Shown one piece after another: positions 31,737-43,079 of a DNA stretch of 64,000 nucleotides. This stretch comes from Mesostigma viride. Taxonomy: Eukaryota > Streptophyta > Mesostigmatophyceae > Mesostigmatales > Mesostigmataceae. The DNA lies in contig RPFO01000079.1 in NCBI GenBank assembly GCA_009746045.1, positions 5,064,468-5,128,467 of the forward strand. The letters run 5' to 3'. Each line of letters starts with the position of its first letter. Position 1 is the stretch's first letter. The position numbers and the translations under genes are program-made. A model generated the notes under the pieces. The model saw only the letters and a program-made list of their open reading frames with translations. It ran no database searches and was not told the DNA's origin.

Positions 31737-32078
31737 ATGCCCAGACGCAACAGAATAAATAAGGGTGGTCAATCTGGATTTCCTTACTATGCCGTGGCCC
31801 ATGATGGGGGCGAGGGTAGACCAGCCATATTTTACAGTTGGAAGGCATGTGAAGAACACATCAAGGATAAGATAATGTCTAAAGACTCTATTGCCAGGTG
31901 GAAGGGGTTTGATAACATTACAGATGCAGATAGGTTTGTTAGGGAACACATGCCATTGCCTGAGGGGACGCACACCACTCGTGAATGCTCCAAGCCACCC
32001 ACGATCAGCAGTCAGGGGGAGGGGACAGCAGTTACAGTTACCTTCTCTCAGTTGACCATTGGCCCTAGCAGACAGTAG
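31737..32078 (+). CDS. Small protein with RNase H1-type hybrid-binding (Cauli_VI) domain, upstream of gag
   Basis: A complete 113-codon ORF, ATG 31737 to TAG 32076-32078, with no lesion. Residues 16-72 match the N-terminal hybrid-binding domain of eukaryotic RNase H1, also known from caulimovirus protein VI. The landmarks are YYAV (17-20), the aromatic pair in IFYSW (31-35), a central Lys/Trp segment ending in F58, and DRFV (65-68). The domain binds RNA/DNA hybrids. The rest is a short polar tail. It sits between the leader and gag on the same strand, so it could be translated from the element's RNA. In a retrotransposon it might protect or mark the cDNA-RNA intermediate; this is inference. 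Confidence 0.75.
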   Translation: MPRRNRINKGGQSGFPYYAVAHDGGEGRPAIFYSWKACEEHIKDKIMSKDSIARWKGFDNITDADRFVREHMPLPEGTHTTRECSKPPTISSQGEGTAVTVTFSQLTIGPSRQ

Positions 32079-32336
32079 AGGAGATTATTACTAGGGAATA
32101 GTACTAGGTCCTACATATATAAGATCTATAGCACGTGGTTGCCCTCTCTCCCTCGCTCTCTTTCTTTCTGGGGAGGTGTTGCCTGCAGTGCAAGGTATCG
32201 GTACGAGCACCATGCCACGAAAACGGAGAGAACCTGTCAACAGAGAGATAGAACAGGTAGACAACCACGAGCAAGGTATATAGAGGTGGTAGAGGTACCA
32301 CCGCACGTCCAAGTAGGGACAGGTACAGGTGAGGTC

Positions 32337-32490
32337 ATGGAGAGACCTGCGGAAGGCTCCCCACGATCCAGAGACCAGGGCCGCAGAGATTCATCAGATG
32401 ATGACAGTCCAGACTCCAGGGTGGAACAAGGGGGGGACGGGCGCAGCCAGGAGATGCTCCAGGGGGGTTTCCAGCAGCAGCAACGGCAGC

Positions 32491-32526
<36 letters not shown>

Positions 32527-33803
32527 GACCACAGTGGCCGCCGCGGTATCCTGAGCAGACAGGGCACGAGAATGAAAACACGCAGTACTACCGTTTATAT
32601 CATGCTCAGCTAGCCACGGAGCGACCATCGCAGCCCTGGGCTGGGCGCGGCCGCTCCATGGGACCTCCGCCGGCCACAACACACCGGGGCAGGCGTCGAG
32701 TGTCCTTCGGCAGTACTTCCCTGTTACCCACGGCGCTATGGAATTCGGATGAGGATGGTGAGATTCCAGGGGCAGATGGCGAGTTCGACGATCTGGAAGG
32801 GATGGGCGAGGTTGACGAGGGTCCAGTTACTCAGGGCCCGCCTGTGGGTACTCATAGACCACGAACCAGACCCGGGGATGACAGAAGCAGTGTCACTGCC
32901 CGAGACGAGGAGACTCATACGCCCGTCCAGCGTCCGGTCCCCCAACCGCAGCGTCCACGGGTGTTTGACAGCAGCGTGGCCCCTTCGCCCGCGACCGTCG
33001 GTAACCTGAATTTCAGCAGAGTGGCCTTGGAGGACCCAGGGTATGAACACCCCTCGTCGGTACAGGTGCGGCGGACGCACGGCACGCCGACCAGATCCGG
33101 ATCTCTCCCCCGGTCGCAGCCCCCAGCCTTCGGCTCCATCGCCTACCGGGAGGTCGGTGGGCCCAAGCCTAATACGGTGAAGGCCCCACCGTTGCCCACG
33201 TTCAAGAATGTTCCCAAGCTGCACGCGGACATGAAACCGCGGGAGATTGACGAATGGGGGCGCATGTGGCAACAGCAGTATACCGTCTGGTCCAACCACC
33301 ACAGTTGGGAACTTGCCACCTGCGATCTGATCCCGCATGTTGTCAACACCTGCATGGATCCTTCGGTGGTGAGCATCCTGAACTGTGAGAGCATCGCATC
33401 CCAGTCGTACCCGCAAACCGTGGAGGAGCTGATGGACCGGGTGCGCCGCAAGTTGATACCCCCAGACGCGGAGCTCCACGAGCGACTCGCCTTCGGCAAG
33501 CTGCGCCAGGGGACCACTCCATATCGCGAGTTTCTGTCCAAGTTTGAGTCCAGCGCCGCCTATCTGACCGACATGACCTGGTATGAGTACAAGATCAGGT
33601 TCATCGAGGCACTCTGTCCCGAGCTGCAGGACGAGGTATTCAAGCACTACGCTGAGGTCCCTTGGGAGGAGTGGGACATCTTGAATATCCAGAGGTATCT
33701 TCTGCAGGTGGCCGACGTCGTGGCTCGCGGGCGCGCACCATCGGTGCGTCGTTTCTTCAGGTCCCCCGCACGACGGCGAGGGGAACGAGGACTCCCCCGA
33801 TGA
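32337..33803 (+). CDS. Gypsy-B gag, main frame
   Basis: This frame is open from about 32139; the first in-frame ATG is at 32337, so the start is uncertain. A separate short ATG frame opens at 32213 (MPRKRREPVNREIEQ) and stops at about 32282, which may be a leader peptide or the true start with an intron or slip. The N-terminal 200 residues are disordered, with poly-Gln from a CAG run at about 32488-32525. The region 33190-33740 is capsid-like and shares spaced identities with Gypsy-A gag (CESIASQSYP, PPDAELHERLAFGKLRQG). The frame ends at 33803, and the zinc knuckle follows in another frame. Gag would form the particle. Confidence 0.75.
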
Positions 33804-34125
33804 CCTGGAGGACGGGAACGCTGACCATGGCCTCAACGCCATCGACGCGAGTAAAGCCCGTTGCTTCATGTGCTTTGAGGTGGGTCACCTCAGGCGCGAC
33901 TGCCCCAAACTCCGTAGCAGGCACGCTGGACGTGGCACGGGGGAGACCGAGCCCAGGTTTTCAGGCCCGGCGTTCGGCAGTCGCCCGGACTCCTCCGGCC
34001 CAAGGGACAAGCCCCGCAACGCGGACGAGCGGGCGCCAGCAGGCCCGGCAGTTCACGACTCAGCACCAGCAGCCGCGGCCGCCAGCGATGAGTTCTACCA
34101 AGGGCGTGCTGCGCGCGGTCAATGA
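33770..34125 (+). CDS. Gypsy-B gag C-terminal part with zinc knuckle, shifted frame
   Basis: The acidic linker (EDSPDDLEDGNADHG) and the knuckle CFMCFEVGHLRRDC, a perfect CX2CX4HX4C, are coded in a frame different from the main gag frame. The change of frame falls near the C-run at about 33763-33767. It could be a mutation or a programmed shift; I cannot tell. The knuckle would bind the element's RNA. A Pro/Ala-rich tail follows to TGA at 34123-34125. Confidence 0.7.
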
Positions 34126-34349
34126 GATCGAGGCTCATCGACTAGCCTCCGGACAGCGTGCGACCTTTGAGTCACCAGCAGTGGCCGGTTACGAGTTTGC
34201 CGCTGGGAAGTATACTATAATATATATTATATAAGTATATTTAACTAATAATTATATTTTTATAATATGTTCATTCCGGTGCGCTTTTCCAGTCCTAGTG
34301 GCTGGCCACCTTAGCCATTCTGAGAATGCCCACCTGTGTAGGGCAAGGG

Positions 34350-34510
34350 GGGGGTGTCTGTTTTGCCCCACATCTGTACCAAATACCAAGGGTGCATTGG
34401 TCCTGCACAGTAGCAGGTCACCCTGTTATCATGATGTCAGTAGTACGAAGGGTGCATTGGTCCTGCCCAGTAGCAGGTCACCCTGTTATCATGCTATCAG
34501 CAGTAAGGGG
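34350..34510 (+). repeat. Tandem duplication of about 60 bp in Gypsy-B
   Basis: Two near-identical units run from GGGTGCATTGGTCCTGC through AGCAGGTCACCCTGTTATCATG. They lie between gag and the protease remnant. Confidence 0.75.
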
Positions 34511-34676
34511 GGTGTTTGGAATCATACACTGACCCCATGCATAGACGCCGTTGGCGGTAATGGGAAATTACTATTAGGCGTCTAGCACTAGTGGTTTTAT
34601 ATAGGGTACCGTTGGCGGTAATGGGATATTTTATATATGAGATTGTAATAATATATTCAGACACGGCCAACCAACC

Positions 34677-35058
34677 GTCATGGATGTCAAGTTTTTGGTC
34701 GTCACAGGCGCTTCCACGTCCTTCATCAACGCGGCACTGGTGCGCCGGCTGGGCCTGACGCCCAGCCCCCACACCGGACGGCCGTGCATCTGACCCACTC
34801 GGATGGTCGCCAACACCAATCGCCGGTCTGGCAGATATCAAGGTGTGCTGCAAGGCACCCCGTTCGACCTGGCTGCGACCATCGCACCGCTGGGCGCAGC
34901 GGACATCATCATTGGGCTCGACTTTGGACGCGCTGGATGTGGACATTCGCGTGCGCCGGCGAGTAGTTTGGTTTCCCGATGGTTCCTTTTGGTGCCCTGA
35001 CGGCGAGTATAGGGCATATCGCATTACACACGAGCGCCCGGCGGTCCAGCATCCTTGA
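34677..35058 (+). pseudogene. Gypsy-B aspartic protease remnant
   Basis: The frame MDVKFLVVTGASTSFINAAL resembles the protease start in Gypsy-A (VLVDSGAASSFVSEALVRR). The catalytic Asp of the D(S/T)GA motif is replaced by Val, and the frame then breaks near 34793. Further conserved pieces, such as IIIGLDFG and VVWFPDGSFWCPDG, appear in two frames up to 35058. It is inactive. Confidence 0.6.
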
Positions 35059-38000
35059 CTCCTTGGCAGTAATTGGACGATCGCGTGGACGCGTCGTCCC
35101 CGGGGGAAGGGGAGGGGTCGCAGAGCGTATGAAACCAGATGGCTACTAATAATACCATATACTTCTTTACTATACCTACCTTTTATATACTAAGTACTTG
35201 TACTGGTCCACTACACTTCTTTATGATACCATACTCTTCTTAATATATCTAGCTCCTGTATGATCGGCACGGTTCGGCTTGGATCGAGCCGGCCATCTAT
35301 GTAGGAATCCACCGCAGCCGCGCGTGGATCCGACGACCCTTCTACTGCCATGCCAGGGATCGATGCGCAGCCGCGCGTGGATCCGACGACCCTTCTACTG
35401 CCATGCCAGGGATCGATGCGCCAGCGTGCGGATATTATATATTTTCGATATTCTCTATTTTCTATATAATATATTTTCTCCATGATATATTCTCTATGGG
35501 ATAATCTGCAGTTGGTGGTGGGCTTGAACGGGTCGTCCCGAAGAGGACCACGTCAGGCACTCAGCACCGCATGTGCACATGGTCCTGGCCTTTTTGGACA
35601 TGGGCTCACCGGATGCTTGATGATTCTACTACTAAGGCGTCCGTACCGAGGCATCTCCGCGTGGGATGCCGGATTCGGCAGCGAGTGCCAGTGACCCCAG
35701 ACTACGGCCTGACTGCACGTCGCGTCCCGCGTGACCAACGGACGCGGAGTCCCATGGCACGCGGCCAAGTATTATTATAGGGAGTCTTCCGGCTGGCGGC
35801 TATGAGTCACGGCTCCCTGACTTCCTGGCGCATGAGGGACGCGCCTCGCTTCTCGTGCACCCGTACGTGATTAATTTCACCATTGCGACACGGTGCATGG
35901 AGACGGCACGGTGCGTGGAGGCTGTTGCAACCCCGATGCGACTGGGCGATCAGGCAGGGCGGAGCCTGTACTGAATCGTGGTCGGCCGGCAAACAGATGT
36001 ACAGCACCTTGTTGAATTGTCGGTAGCCAACCAATTGGCTACCCCGGCATTGAGTCGACGCCTAGCTGGGTCAGGGCACTCCTGGGCTCGAGTAACCGTG
36101 CATGCGGGGCGCGCCCGCGTCCGCCGCGACCGTCGGGAGTAAGGGCCCCCGGGGCTGCAAGCATATGCGGGCACGGTGCAGTTGCATGGCGACAGCACGT
36201 ACTGCCGGCAGTAGTGGTGGATGACCCAGCCGGTCGTGGTTGCACTGGTTGCGCTGGTGCCGGTCGTGGTTGCATCAGAAGCAGGTGGCGGTGTCCGGTC
36301 ATTGTCTCACCGCCTCAACAGTGCGCGTGCATGGTGCCGATGCCACATGATGTGGCGCTGTCGCCCCGCAGACTGCCGGTGTCCGAGTAACACCCGGTAT
36401 CACTGCATTGGGCCGGTACATCCGCTCTGAGCGGACCCGGCGCTGACGCGCGCTGAGCCATGGCAGAGCACTGAGGTACATGGGACGTGCGGGATCGGGC
36501 CGTCGAGGGCGAGTCACGGGGACTGTAGTAACGGCGACCCGAGACTGAGAGGCAGGCAGGATCGAGCTGCTGGAGTCTGAGCACCTAGTCACTGCCCGCG
36601 ACCCTGTGCATGGCTACCATCGCGCAGTGTTCGCGTCCCTCCTGTGGGCTGAGCCCGGTAGGGAGTTGTTCCTTGCACCACTGGTGGAGGCCGATCGAGC
36701 GTGATTTGCAAGTGGCTCGTGTCCGCGCGCCTACGAGGTTGCATGGATGAGGGACTCAGAGCAGGGCGTTCCATGTGCATGGCGGGCGGGCTGTGTGGGC
36801 TTCAAAACGTACTCTACCCCATGGCCATGCACTGGTACAGGGGTGGTGAGAGGCCTTCAAGCTTCGAGTGGGGGATGTGGCGATGCGCGGTGGGGACTGC
36901 ATACATAGGGGCGTGTTTCTGTTGCGGGAATGGGGATCCTGGGCAAGACAGTCAAGCGGGGTGGACAGGCGGTGATCGGTCGTGCGCGGCATTGACCCCG
37001 GTCCACGATCGCTGTATGTGCTGGGCGCGATCGAGCCCGAGGAGCTCTTGTTTGGGACTGCGGGGTTGCTTCGGCCCTACTCCATGAGCAGCACGGTGTC
37101 TCGCAGGGGCAACGTTACTGATACGGCAGTTCCTGCAAGGCGTGTCATTCCCCGACCTGCCCATTGCATTATATAAGTGCGGGCATTGCGGGCGCTATGC
37201 AGTCCACGTCGGCGGCCTCGAGCATCACATGCTTATGGGCCCGCAAACATCAACCGTGCTCTTGCTGTGCAAGTGTCACGGAGGGTGTGACTGCGAGCTG
37301 AGGAGTTTTCCCCCGCTTGCGGTGGAGTTCAGGCACATTGGCAGTAAGGAATGCGGGGACCGGCGACTGCTCCGGTCTATGCACGTCGGCCGGAGTGGTG
37401 TTGTGCCTAAACTACTGCAGCTTCGTGGAGGAGTTGGCAGGGCGCACTCCAGTGGACACGCTGGGGCCCTGCTAGTTTTGGCCATATTATCCAAGTTTCC
37501 GGTGTTGATCGACTTTGCCTGTTTCCTGCGCTGGATAGAGACGGCGGGGCGCACTCTAGTGGACACACTAGGGCCTTGCGGGCACCTGCATGCGTTCGCA
37601 GGTGCAGGGGAGGCGCACTCTAGCGGCCACGCTAGGGCTTCCCCCGCTATACAGCCACTCCAGCGGCGGCCAGGGACGGCCACGTTGCATGGTCGGTTGG
37701 CTCACGGCGCGCCTGTATTTGAGAGGACGCGTACAACTGTCGGTAGTGAGGCGATGGATCAGATTCTTCTGGTGCACGCCCTCGCTTCTGAGCATGGGGC
37801 CTGCACTGCATGCTGTGCCTCACCGTCGTCGACGCTAGTAGTACTTCTTAATCGTCATGTGATTACGCGCATCAGTCGCGCTGTAAGGCTGGGTTTCGGC
37901 TGGACGGGATACATGACTGGCCACCTCGTCGGCCGGATCATCAAGTTGTATGCAGGAAAAATATTCCCTCTGCTGACAGCCCGATTGGCTATATAAAGAG

Positions 38001-38444
38001 TTGCCCTTGCGTGGCAAGTCTGGGGGGACCTGGTTTCACTGGCCCGTTGGTGCACAAGGGCTGGGACATAGTACCCCTATGGTCAACATTTCATCAAGTT
38101 TGAGGCTGCTCAGGACCTCAGGACTGGTTGCGCGGATTACATGGACTGTGCATTATTATGTGGATGGGATAGGGCACGCGGTGGCGCCCCCTAAGGTGGC
38201 TCCAGTGGATCGGCGCGTCAACAACGGCGGTCGCTGAGATGGTTGTGAGAGTTTTATGACGGATGGCGGAATGATCCTGTCATCCTGTTTCATGCTACTA
38301 CGTCAGGGTTGGTCCTGTGTATCAACCTCTAGAGGAATTGGTATTACTAACCCGCGGGTGAACCGGGGTTGGGACATAGTACTCTTATAGTAGCTTACTT
38401 GTTTCCTTTCTATCTCTTGTACGGTAGGGACTACCGACCCCCGT
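35059..38444 (+). other. Gypsy-B 3' internal DNA, no RT or integrase found
   Basis: About 3.4 kb where pol would be expected. I found no RT, RNase H or integrase motif in any frame. A 284-codon plus frame (37142-37996) has no recognisable domain and a repetitive composition, so I do not call it. Structure seen: a 50-60 bp tandem duplication at about 35310-35420, and three copies of a block like GGCGCACTCTAGTGGACAC at about 37440, 37551 and 37614 that can form a CTAGTG/CACTAG hairpin. The origin of this DNA is unknown. Confidence 0.5.
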
Positions 38445-38456
38445 GGGGGGGAGGAG
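38445..38456 (+). other. Gypsy-B polypurine tract
   Basis: GGGGGGGAGGAG-type purine run directly before the 3' LTR, similar to that of Gypsy-A. Confidence 0.8.
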
Positions 38457-39124
38457 TGTTACGTCCCGGCCCTTTTGGACGGACGTAACAATGGAATAAA
38501 TTATGTAGTTTGACTTGTTGTCATGGTCCGTAGGACTTTGGGACTCATTTCGGGACTTAATTTGGGAATTGTCCCTTGGTCAGGACTTTTGTATGGAACT
38601 ATGACAGTTTGGGTGATTCGGACCAGTTATTTTGGGCCTAGGTTGTTGTATGCGTGTATCTTCTAGGGGCCGGTGCAGTCGCGCCGCGCTGCGTACTTTA
38701 TAGCTAGTTGAGATATTGTACTCATGCGTGGATTCTGTAGGCGAGGGTCGATGTCGACCCGAGGATCTTGTGTGGACTGCATGCTTTGGAAGGTCGGCGC
38801 CATGTCGGCGCCCCTTGCCAGCATAGTGGCAGACCTAGGTGAAATTGGTCCGAGGACGAGAGTCTCGTCCTCTTGGTTTGATGAATGATAAGTGCGAATA
38901 CGCCTACACATTAAACCTGGGGCAACTATCCATTTGTAATTGGTATTGCTAGCCATTATAAGTGTGTATTAAGTAGCTTGGCATCAAGTCGCGGTGCCAG
39001 ATATCTCACGACCCCAGTCGTGAAGCGCAATCTGCATTAGGCCACCTTGAATCTTCCTAATTCCGGCATGGTAGATCTTTCGCTACGTGGCTCAGGCTAG
39101 GTGTGTCTGGGCTGGGACGTAACA
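38457..39124 (+). repeat. Gypsy-B 3' LTR (668 bp, uninterrupted)
   Basis: Begins TGTTACGTCCC and ends GGGACGTAACA. It differs from the 5' LTR by one visible base (TGGGTGATTC versus TGGGTGGTTC) and preserves the empty site for ORF1-element copy 3. Confidence 0.92.
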
Positions 39125-41239
39125 ATATGTAGCACATAGCCCAGCTAGAGAAGGGGCATATGGCCTATAATACATTCTAAGCTACTTCCTGCAATGGTCG
39201 GTGGGAATGTAAACGACACTTGCTCTAGGTGCCCCAGGGCACCTGCAGCCCGGCCATGAACTATCAAGCTATGCCCAGCTAAGGGGGAGCCTGTCATGGG
39301 GGGGAAGATCAGCATAGCTATACAAAAGCCGGATTCACCCGATTTCTGCATGGCCTGCGCTGCATGGTTGTCTCCTTGATACAAAAGCCAGAGCGTGGCA
39401 TCTCAGCAGAGAGCAGCTCTCTGCATGGGCACGGCATAATTAAATAAAGCTAGGCATCCGTCATCTGGAGTGTGGCACATCATAGGCACACATGTACATG
39501 ACTAAAAATGCTAGGCATCAGCTAGTATAGTGCCTGTAGTAGGCGGGCATGTACAAGGCCACGGTCTAATTCTACACTACTGCTAGTACTGTATTCCCCT
39601 AAGCTGGGGCCTCTGGAGTCGCTGGGGCCGCGGGGGTCGCGGGGGTCGCGTGCCAGGGCTTGTGGCCGACGTAGATGGCCGCCCCCTTCCAGTACACGTA
39701 CCGGCTGGCCCGCCTTGGTCTGCCGGAGCTGGAGGTAGGTCGGCCATAGCTCCCGCCGCCGTTGTTGCTGTGCCAGGCCGGGTCAAGTCGTCGTCCACGG
39801 TGAAGGGAGTGTTCTCGAGCCGCTTGCGGCGTCTGAGGAACGAAATCTTGTCCGATGGGCTCTTAAAGATGAGAAGAAGCGGGGGCCCTGCCTTACCCCG
39901 CGCGCGGGGAAGGCGGTGGGCGGCCAGCTTAATCTCACCAAGAAGGCCCATGCGTGCAAGGATTTTGCTCTCAAACGCACGTGCAAGCTTCTCGGAATTC
40001 TCACCTTCCTCCATGTCGAAGTCAGTCTTGACGATGACGTTGAGGCTGCGCTTGGCGAGCTCGGCCTCCTCGCGGAGCTAGAGCTGTAGGTCAAGCTGCT
40101 GCTGGTGGAGCTGTGCTGCAACGGCGGAGGTACGTGGTGGAGGTGGTGTGTTGCTTAAGCATGTCCGCCCAGGTCCGGCCATGGCCATGGGTGGGAGGAG
40201 CGTCGCCGGCCGGGCCAGCAAGGGCTAGCTGGCTTGGCGGCTATTTCCTTTACCGCCTGGGCGGTGAGGCCTGCGGTGTTTTGCAGGACCTCGATGGCGA
40301 TGGCATTGTCCTTGAGGCGCTGGTCGATGTCGCGGAGCTGGGCGGTGATGGCGGCGGAGGAGGGGATGTTGGCGGTGGAGGAGGCGAGGAGGGTGGAGGT
40401 GGCGGTGGAGATGGTGCATGGAGAGGAGGGGGAGCTCGGCAGTCAGCGTGCTGCCCATGGCCGCCACATCTGCAGCGATGGGGGCCACGTGCTGCTCGAG
40501 GGCCTCCTTAAGGAGTGAGCGGATGGAGGATTCGGTTAAGGTGGTGGTGAGGGACTTAATTGAGGGGCCAGAGCTCCTCGATGGAGCGGCCAATTAAGGA
40601 GGGAGAAAAGAGCGAATTGCTGAAGGTGGGGGCGGCGGGCGTTGAGGACGTCCTTGTCGAAATAGCGCCTCTGGAGGAAGGCATTGACGAGGCGACCTTG
40701 GTGGGAAAGCTGCTTGCACAGTTCTATAAGAGAGGCGTGCGTCCCGAAAAACACGTAGGCCAGGATGCGATCGTGTGTGAGCTAAGTTGTCAAAAAAGCC
40801 GGGCTGGCTGGCGTCAAAGTCGTACTCGTCCAAAAGCCCGTCAGGGCGACTGCGCTTGGGTTCAGGCGACGCTGCTGGCGAGGCGGGCTCAGGGGGCTGG
40901 GCGACCACTAGAGCTTGGCTAGTGGCGCCGCTGCCTTCTGGGCCGGTGGGCGGAGCTGCAGCCTGAGCTGCAGACGTATTTTCATTGCCTAGCGCAGCCG
41001 CCAGGCTGCGTTGCGTAGATGAGCGTTTGCTCGTCATATATATTGCGTAACAGCTTCGGAAAATTATATCAGTGGTGCGTTGCGTAATAGCTGCAGGCTG
41101 GTCACAATACTGCGTTACAGCTGTAACCGATGACAGTAGCAGACGCGCCTAGAAAAGACGCATCGGTTGCAAGTGATCTGACTGCATTTGGGGCTCAGAC
41201 GCAAAAGTTCTGAGCTCCGCCGTCGGCCGCTCGTCTCAT
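39125..41239 (-). mobile_element. ORF1-only element copy 4, main part
   Basis: Continuation of 28239-28314. It aligns with copies 1-3 but carries many 4-bp insertions not present in them. A short insert of about 60 bp (39333-39390) is flanked by repeated TACAAAAGCC and resembles 42400-42455. The 5' end is fixed by the 9-bp duplication ATCTTCTAT at 41240-41248. It is the host of the Gypsy-B insertion, so it is older. Confidence 0.78.
39583..41037 (-). pseudogene. L1 ORF1p-like protein, heavily frameshifted (copy 4)
   Basis: Starts at ATG 41037 (MTSKRSSTQRSL) and soon loses frame. The RRM-like and C-terminal parts reappear in other frames (for example KLARAFESKILARMGLLGE near 39980 and KISFLRRRKRLEN near 39840). 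Many of the lesions are 4-bp insertions. Homology to copies 1 and 3 is clear throughout. Confidence 0.65.
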
Positions 41240-41248
41240 ATCTTCTAT

Positions 41249-41860
41249 AGATACAGCAATATCGGACGTATTGGCACCCCTCAGGCGTTTTATCCACACA
41301 TGCCATACATCGATGATGTCATTGCTTTCGACAACCCTGATTTCGCTACCCATTTGTATATCACCGCTGGTCTGCCTGGCATCTATACCCGCAAGCGTCC
41401 CTCACATTAAAGCTCACGTCGGAGGATACTAATTGCAATTATCTCGATCCATTCCAATTATTACCCATAACAAGAAGGGCTGGCGTACGGCTGTCTATGA
41501 TAAGCGCAAGGATCCTAAATACCAGCAAATTCCTTTTATTCGTTACCCCGATATTCACAGTCTGAAGTCTCCTTTCCCACACAGCAAAATATGGTGTTGT
41601 TCTTAGTCGAAGTTATACATCGTTTTTCCCGTCTTTGTTCTTATCGTGTCGATTTCATCACGACTCTTGTTGAACTCTTGCATCGTTTGTTGGTCAAAGA
41701 CTATGACCGAGACATTATGCTCCGTCAAGTCCGGTGTTTTTTGCAACGTCACCCACATCTGTTCTGTGCTGCCCCTTGGCACAAGCTCTACTACAAACAG
41801 GTCGTGGACCGGCTGGATCGCGTAGTATCTTCGAGCATCTGAACCCTGTGATGCCAGATC
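41249..41860 (+). pseudogene. Reverse-transcriptase fragment (YIDD type), decayed
   Basis: In successive frames the strand reads MPYIDDVIAFDNPDFATHL (YxDD catalytic box), then KLTSEDTNCNYLD, then AVYDKRKDPKYQQIPFIRYP, then SQLYRFSRLCSYRVDF-like sequence and a basic C-terminal end. YIDD followed by a YLDL-like box and a VYDKR box is a pattern I associate with a widespread eukaryotic RT lineage, though I cannot name the clade. At least three frame changes show it is dead. ORF1-element copy 4 inserted at its left edge. Confidence 0.5.
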
Positions 41861-43079
41861 TCCTTTGCGGCCGTTCCGAGCTTCGAACTGGATTCGTTGT
41901 CCACATCAGTCGTCGCGTCGCTGCAGCAACACGATGTTTTCTGGCACTGATACGCGGGCTTTTGGTTCCCCCCGCACATTTGAAAGTGCTGTCCTCCGGA
42001 TTTTTCACATTTGCACCGTGTGTGCACAGTTCTTGGACGTTTGGAATCATGGAATGCCATGGCTAACATAATAACTGACTAGCTAGACCTTTTCAGTGGT
42101 TTCCCATTTGCGGGTATTTCCTCGTATATGGTGGGAGCTAGAGCGATCGCAGCAATGGTGCTTACCCCTAGATCGACACTCCCGGCCACTGCATGAGTTA
42201 GGCTCGAAACACACGCCCTCATCAAGCAAGCTGTTTCCGGCGCCACCGTCTAGGTCATCTAGTATGGTCGCTCTACACGTAAGCCAGCCATAATTTCAAT
42301 GCACAAGGCTACACATTTCCATCACCATTCATATTCATCATCCTGAACGACTCGAACACGCGGACAAGATAATGGCAGGCTCGAGCTATACCATGGTCCG
42401 GATTCTCCCGCTTTCTGGCCTGCGCTGACCTGAGTTCGGTCTCCTTGGTATATTGGCACTGGCCCCTCTCCGGTAAAGAGGTTTTTCGCAGTTAATTGGG
42501 CCGTTTTGAAACATTAAGTGAGATGCCTTCGGATCAGGAGACTTACACAGCCATGAAATCATGCCAAAGGTCCTATGTTCGATTCCTGGCTGGTAGCTTC
42601 TAGGCTTATTTTCTTTATGTGTTCCACGGAATCTCAGATTTGCCGGCAGCTAGCGTTTTCACGTTTGTTGCTTTCTGACGACAATATCTGCTACAAAGAA
42701 TTGTCTTTGATATCACTCCACATACCCATGTGACATGGGGGGGGGCCGGGGGGGGACAACAAAAAATATTTGCCTGTCATGAACAAACTTCCCGAATGTA
42801 TGTACATTTCACATCGACATGCTGTAGCTGATAACAAGGGCCAAAATGCCTATCTCGGGTTAATCTATTCAGGATTCAGGTTTTATCACAGGCCCCGCGG
42901 CCCATGGCTAGCATGGAGGGTAGAAGTCCGCAGGTGGAGGTCATTGCCCCTGAGGATAGCCGCTACCGGCTACACTACCGCCTTGTCTGCAGTTCACGTG
43001 GCGGGGCGAATATTTTCCGCGCCAACAAAATTCGCGGTACCATCCGTACCGTGTATAATAATATGAAGTGAGACAATAT
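41861..43079. other. Unassigned DNA
   Basis: No gene is supported. The stretch at about 42400-42455 resembles the 60-bp insert inside copy 4 (39333-39390). G-runs lie at 42737-42758. A B-box-like GTTCGATTCC near 42579 lacks the rest of a tRNA. Confidence 0.4.

Larger units (their letters stand above)
28320..39124 (+). mobile_element. Gypsy-B: Ty3/gypsy-related LTR element with gag but no recognisable RT or integrase
   Basis: It is flanked by the 5-bp duplication ATATG (28315-28319 and 39125-39129) and lies inside ORF1-element copy 4. The LTRs are 668 bp each; the 5' one is split by ORF1-element copy 3. Without that guest the element is about 8.8 kb. Contents: a leader with repeated motifs, a small ORF with an RNase H1-type hybrid-binding domain, gag with a zinc knuckle, a broken protease, and about 3.4 kb of DNA with no recognised domain. 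The two LTRs differ by one base by eye, so insertion was recent. It is probably non-autonomous. Confidence 0.85.

Noticed and set aside
32736-33869. 377-codon minus-strand frame
   Set aside because: Antisense to Gypsy-B gag, which has homology to Gypsy-A gag.
37142-37996. 284-codon plus frame in the 3' part of Gypsy-B
   Set aside because: No recognisable domain, repetitive Gly/His/Ala composition and internal repeats. I treat it as chance, though a non-autonomous element protein cannot be fully excluded.
28320-39124. Gypsy-B as a complete autonomous element
   Set aside because: No RT, RNase H or integrase motif in any frame, and the protease has lost its catalytic Asp.
42520-42610. Possible tRNA from a GTTCGATTCC B-box-like motif
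   Set aside because: The T-stem does not pair well and no acceptor stem or anticodon arm could be built.
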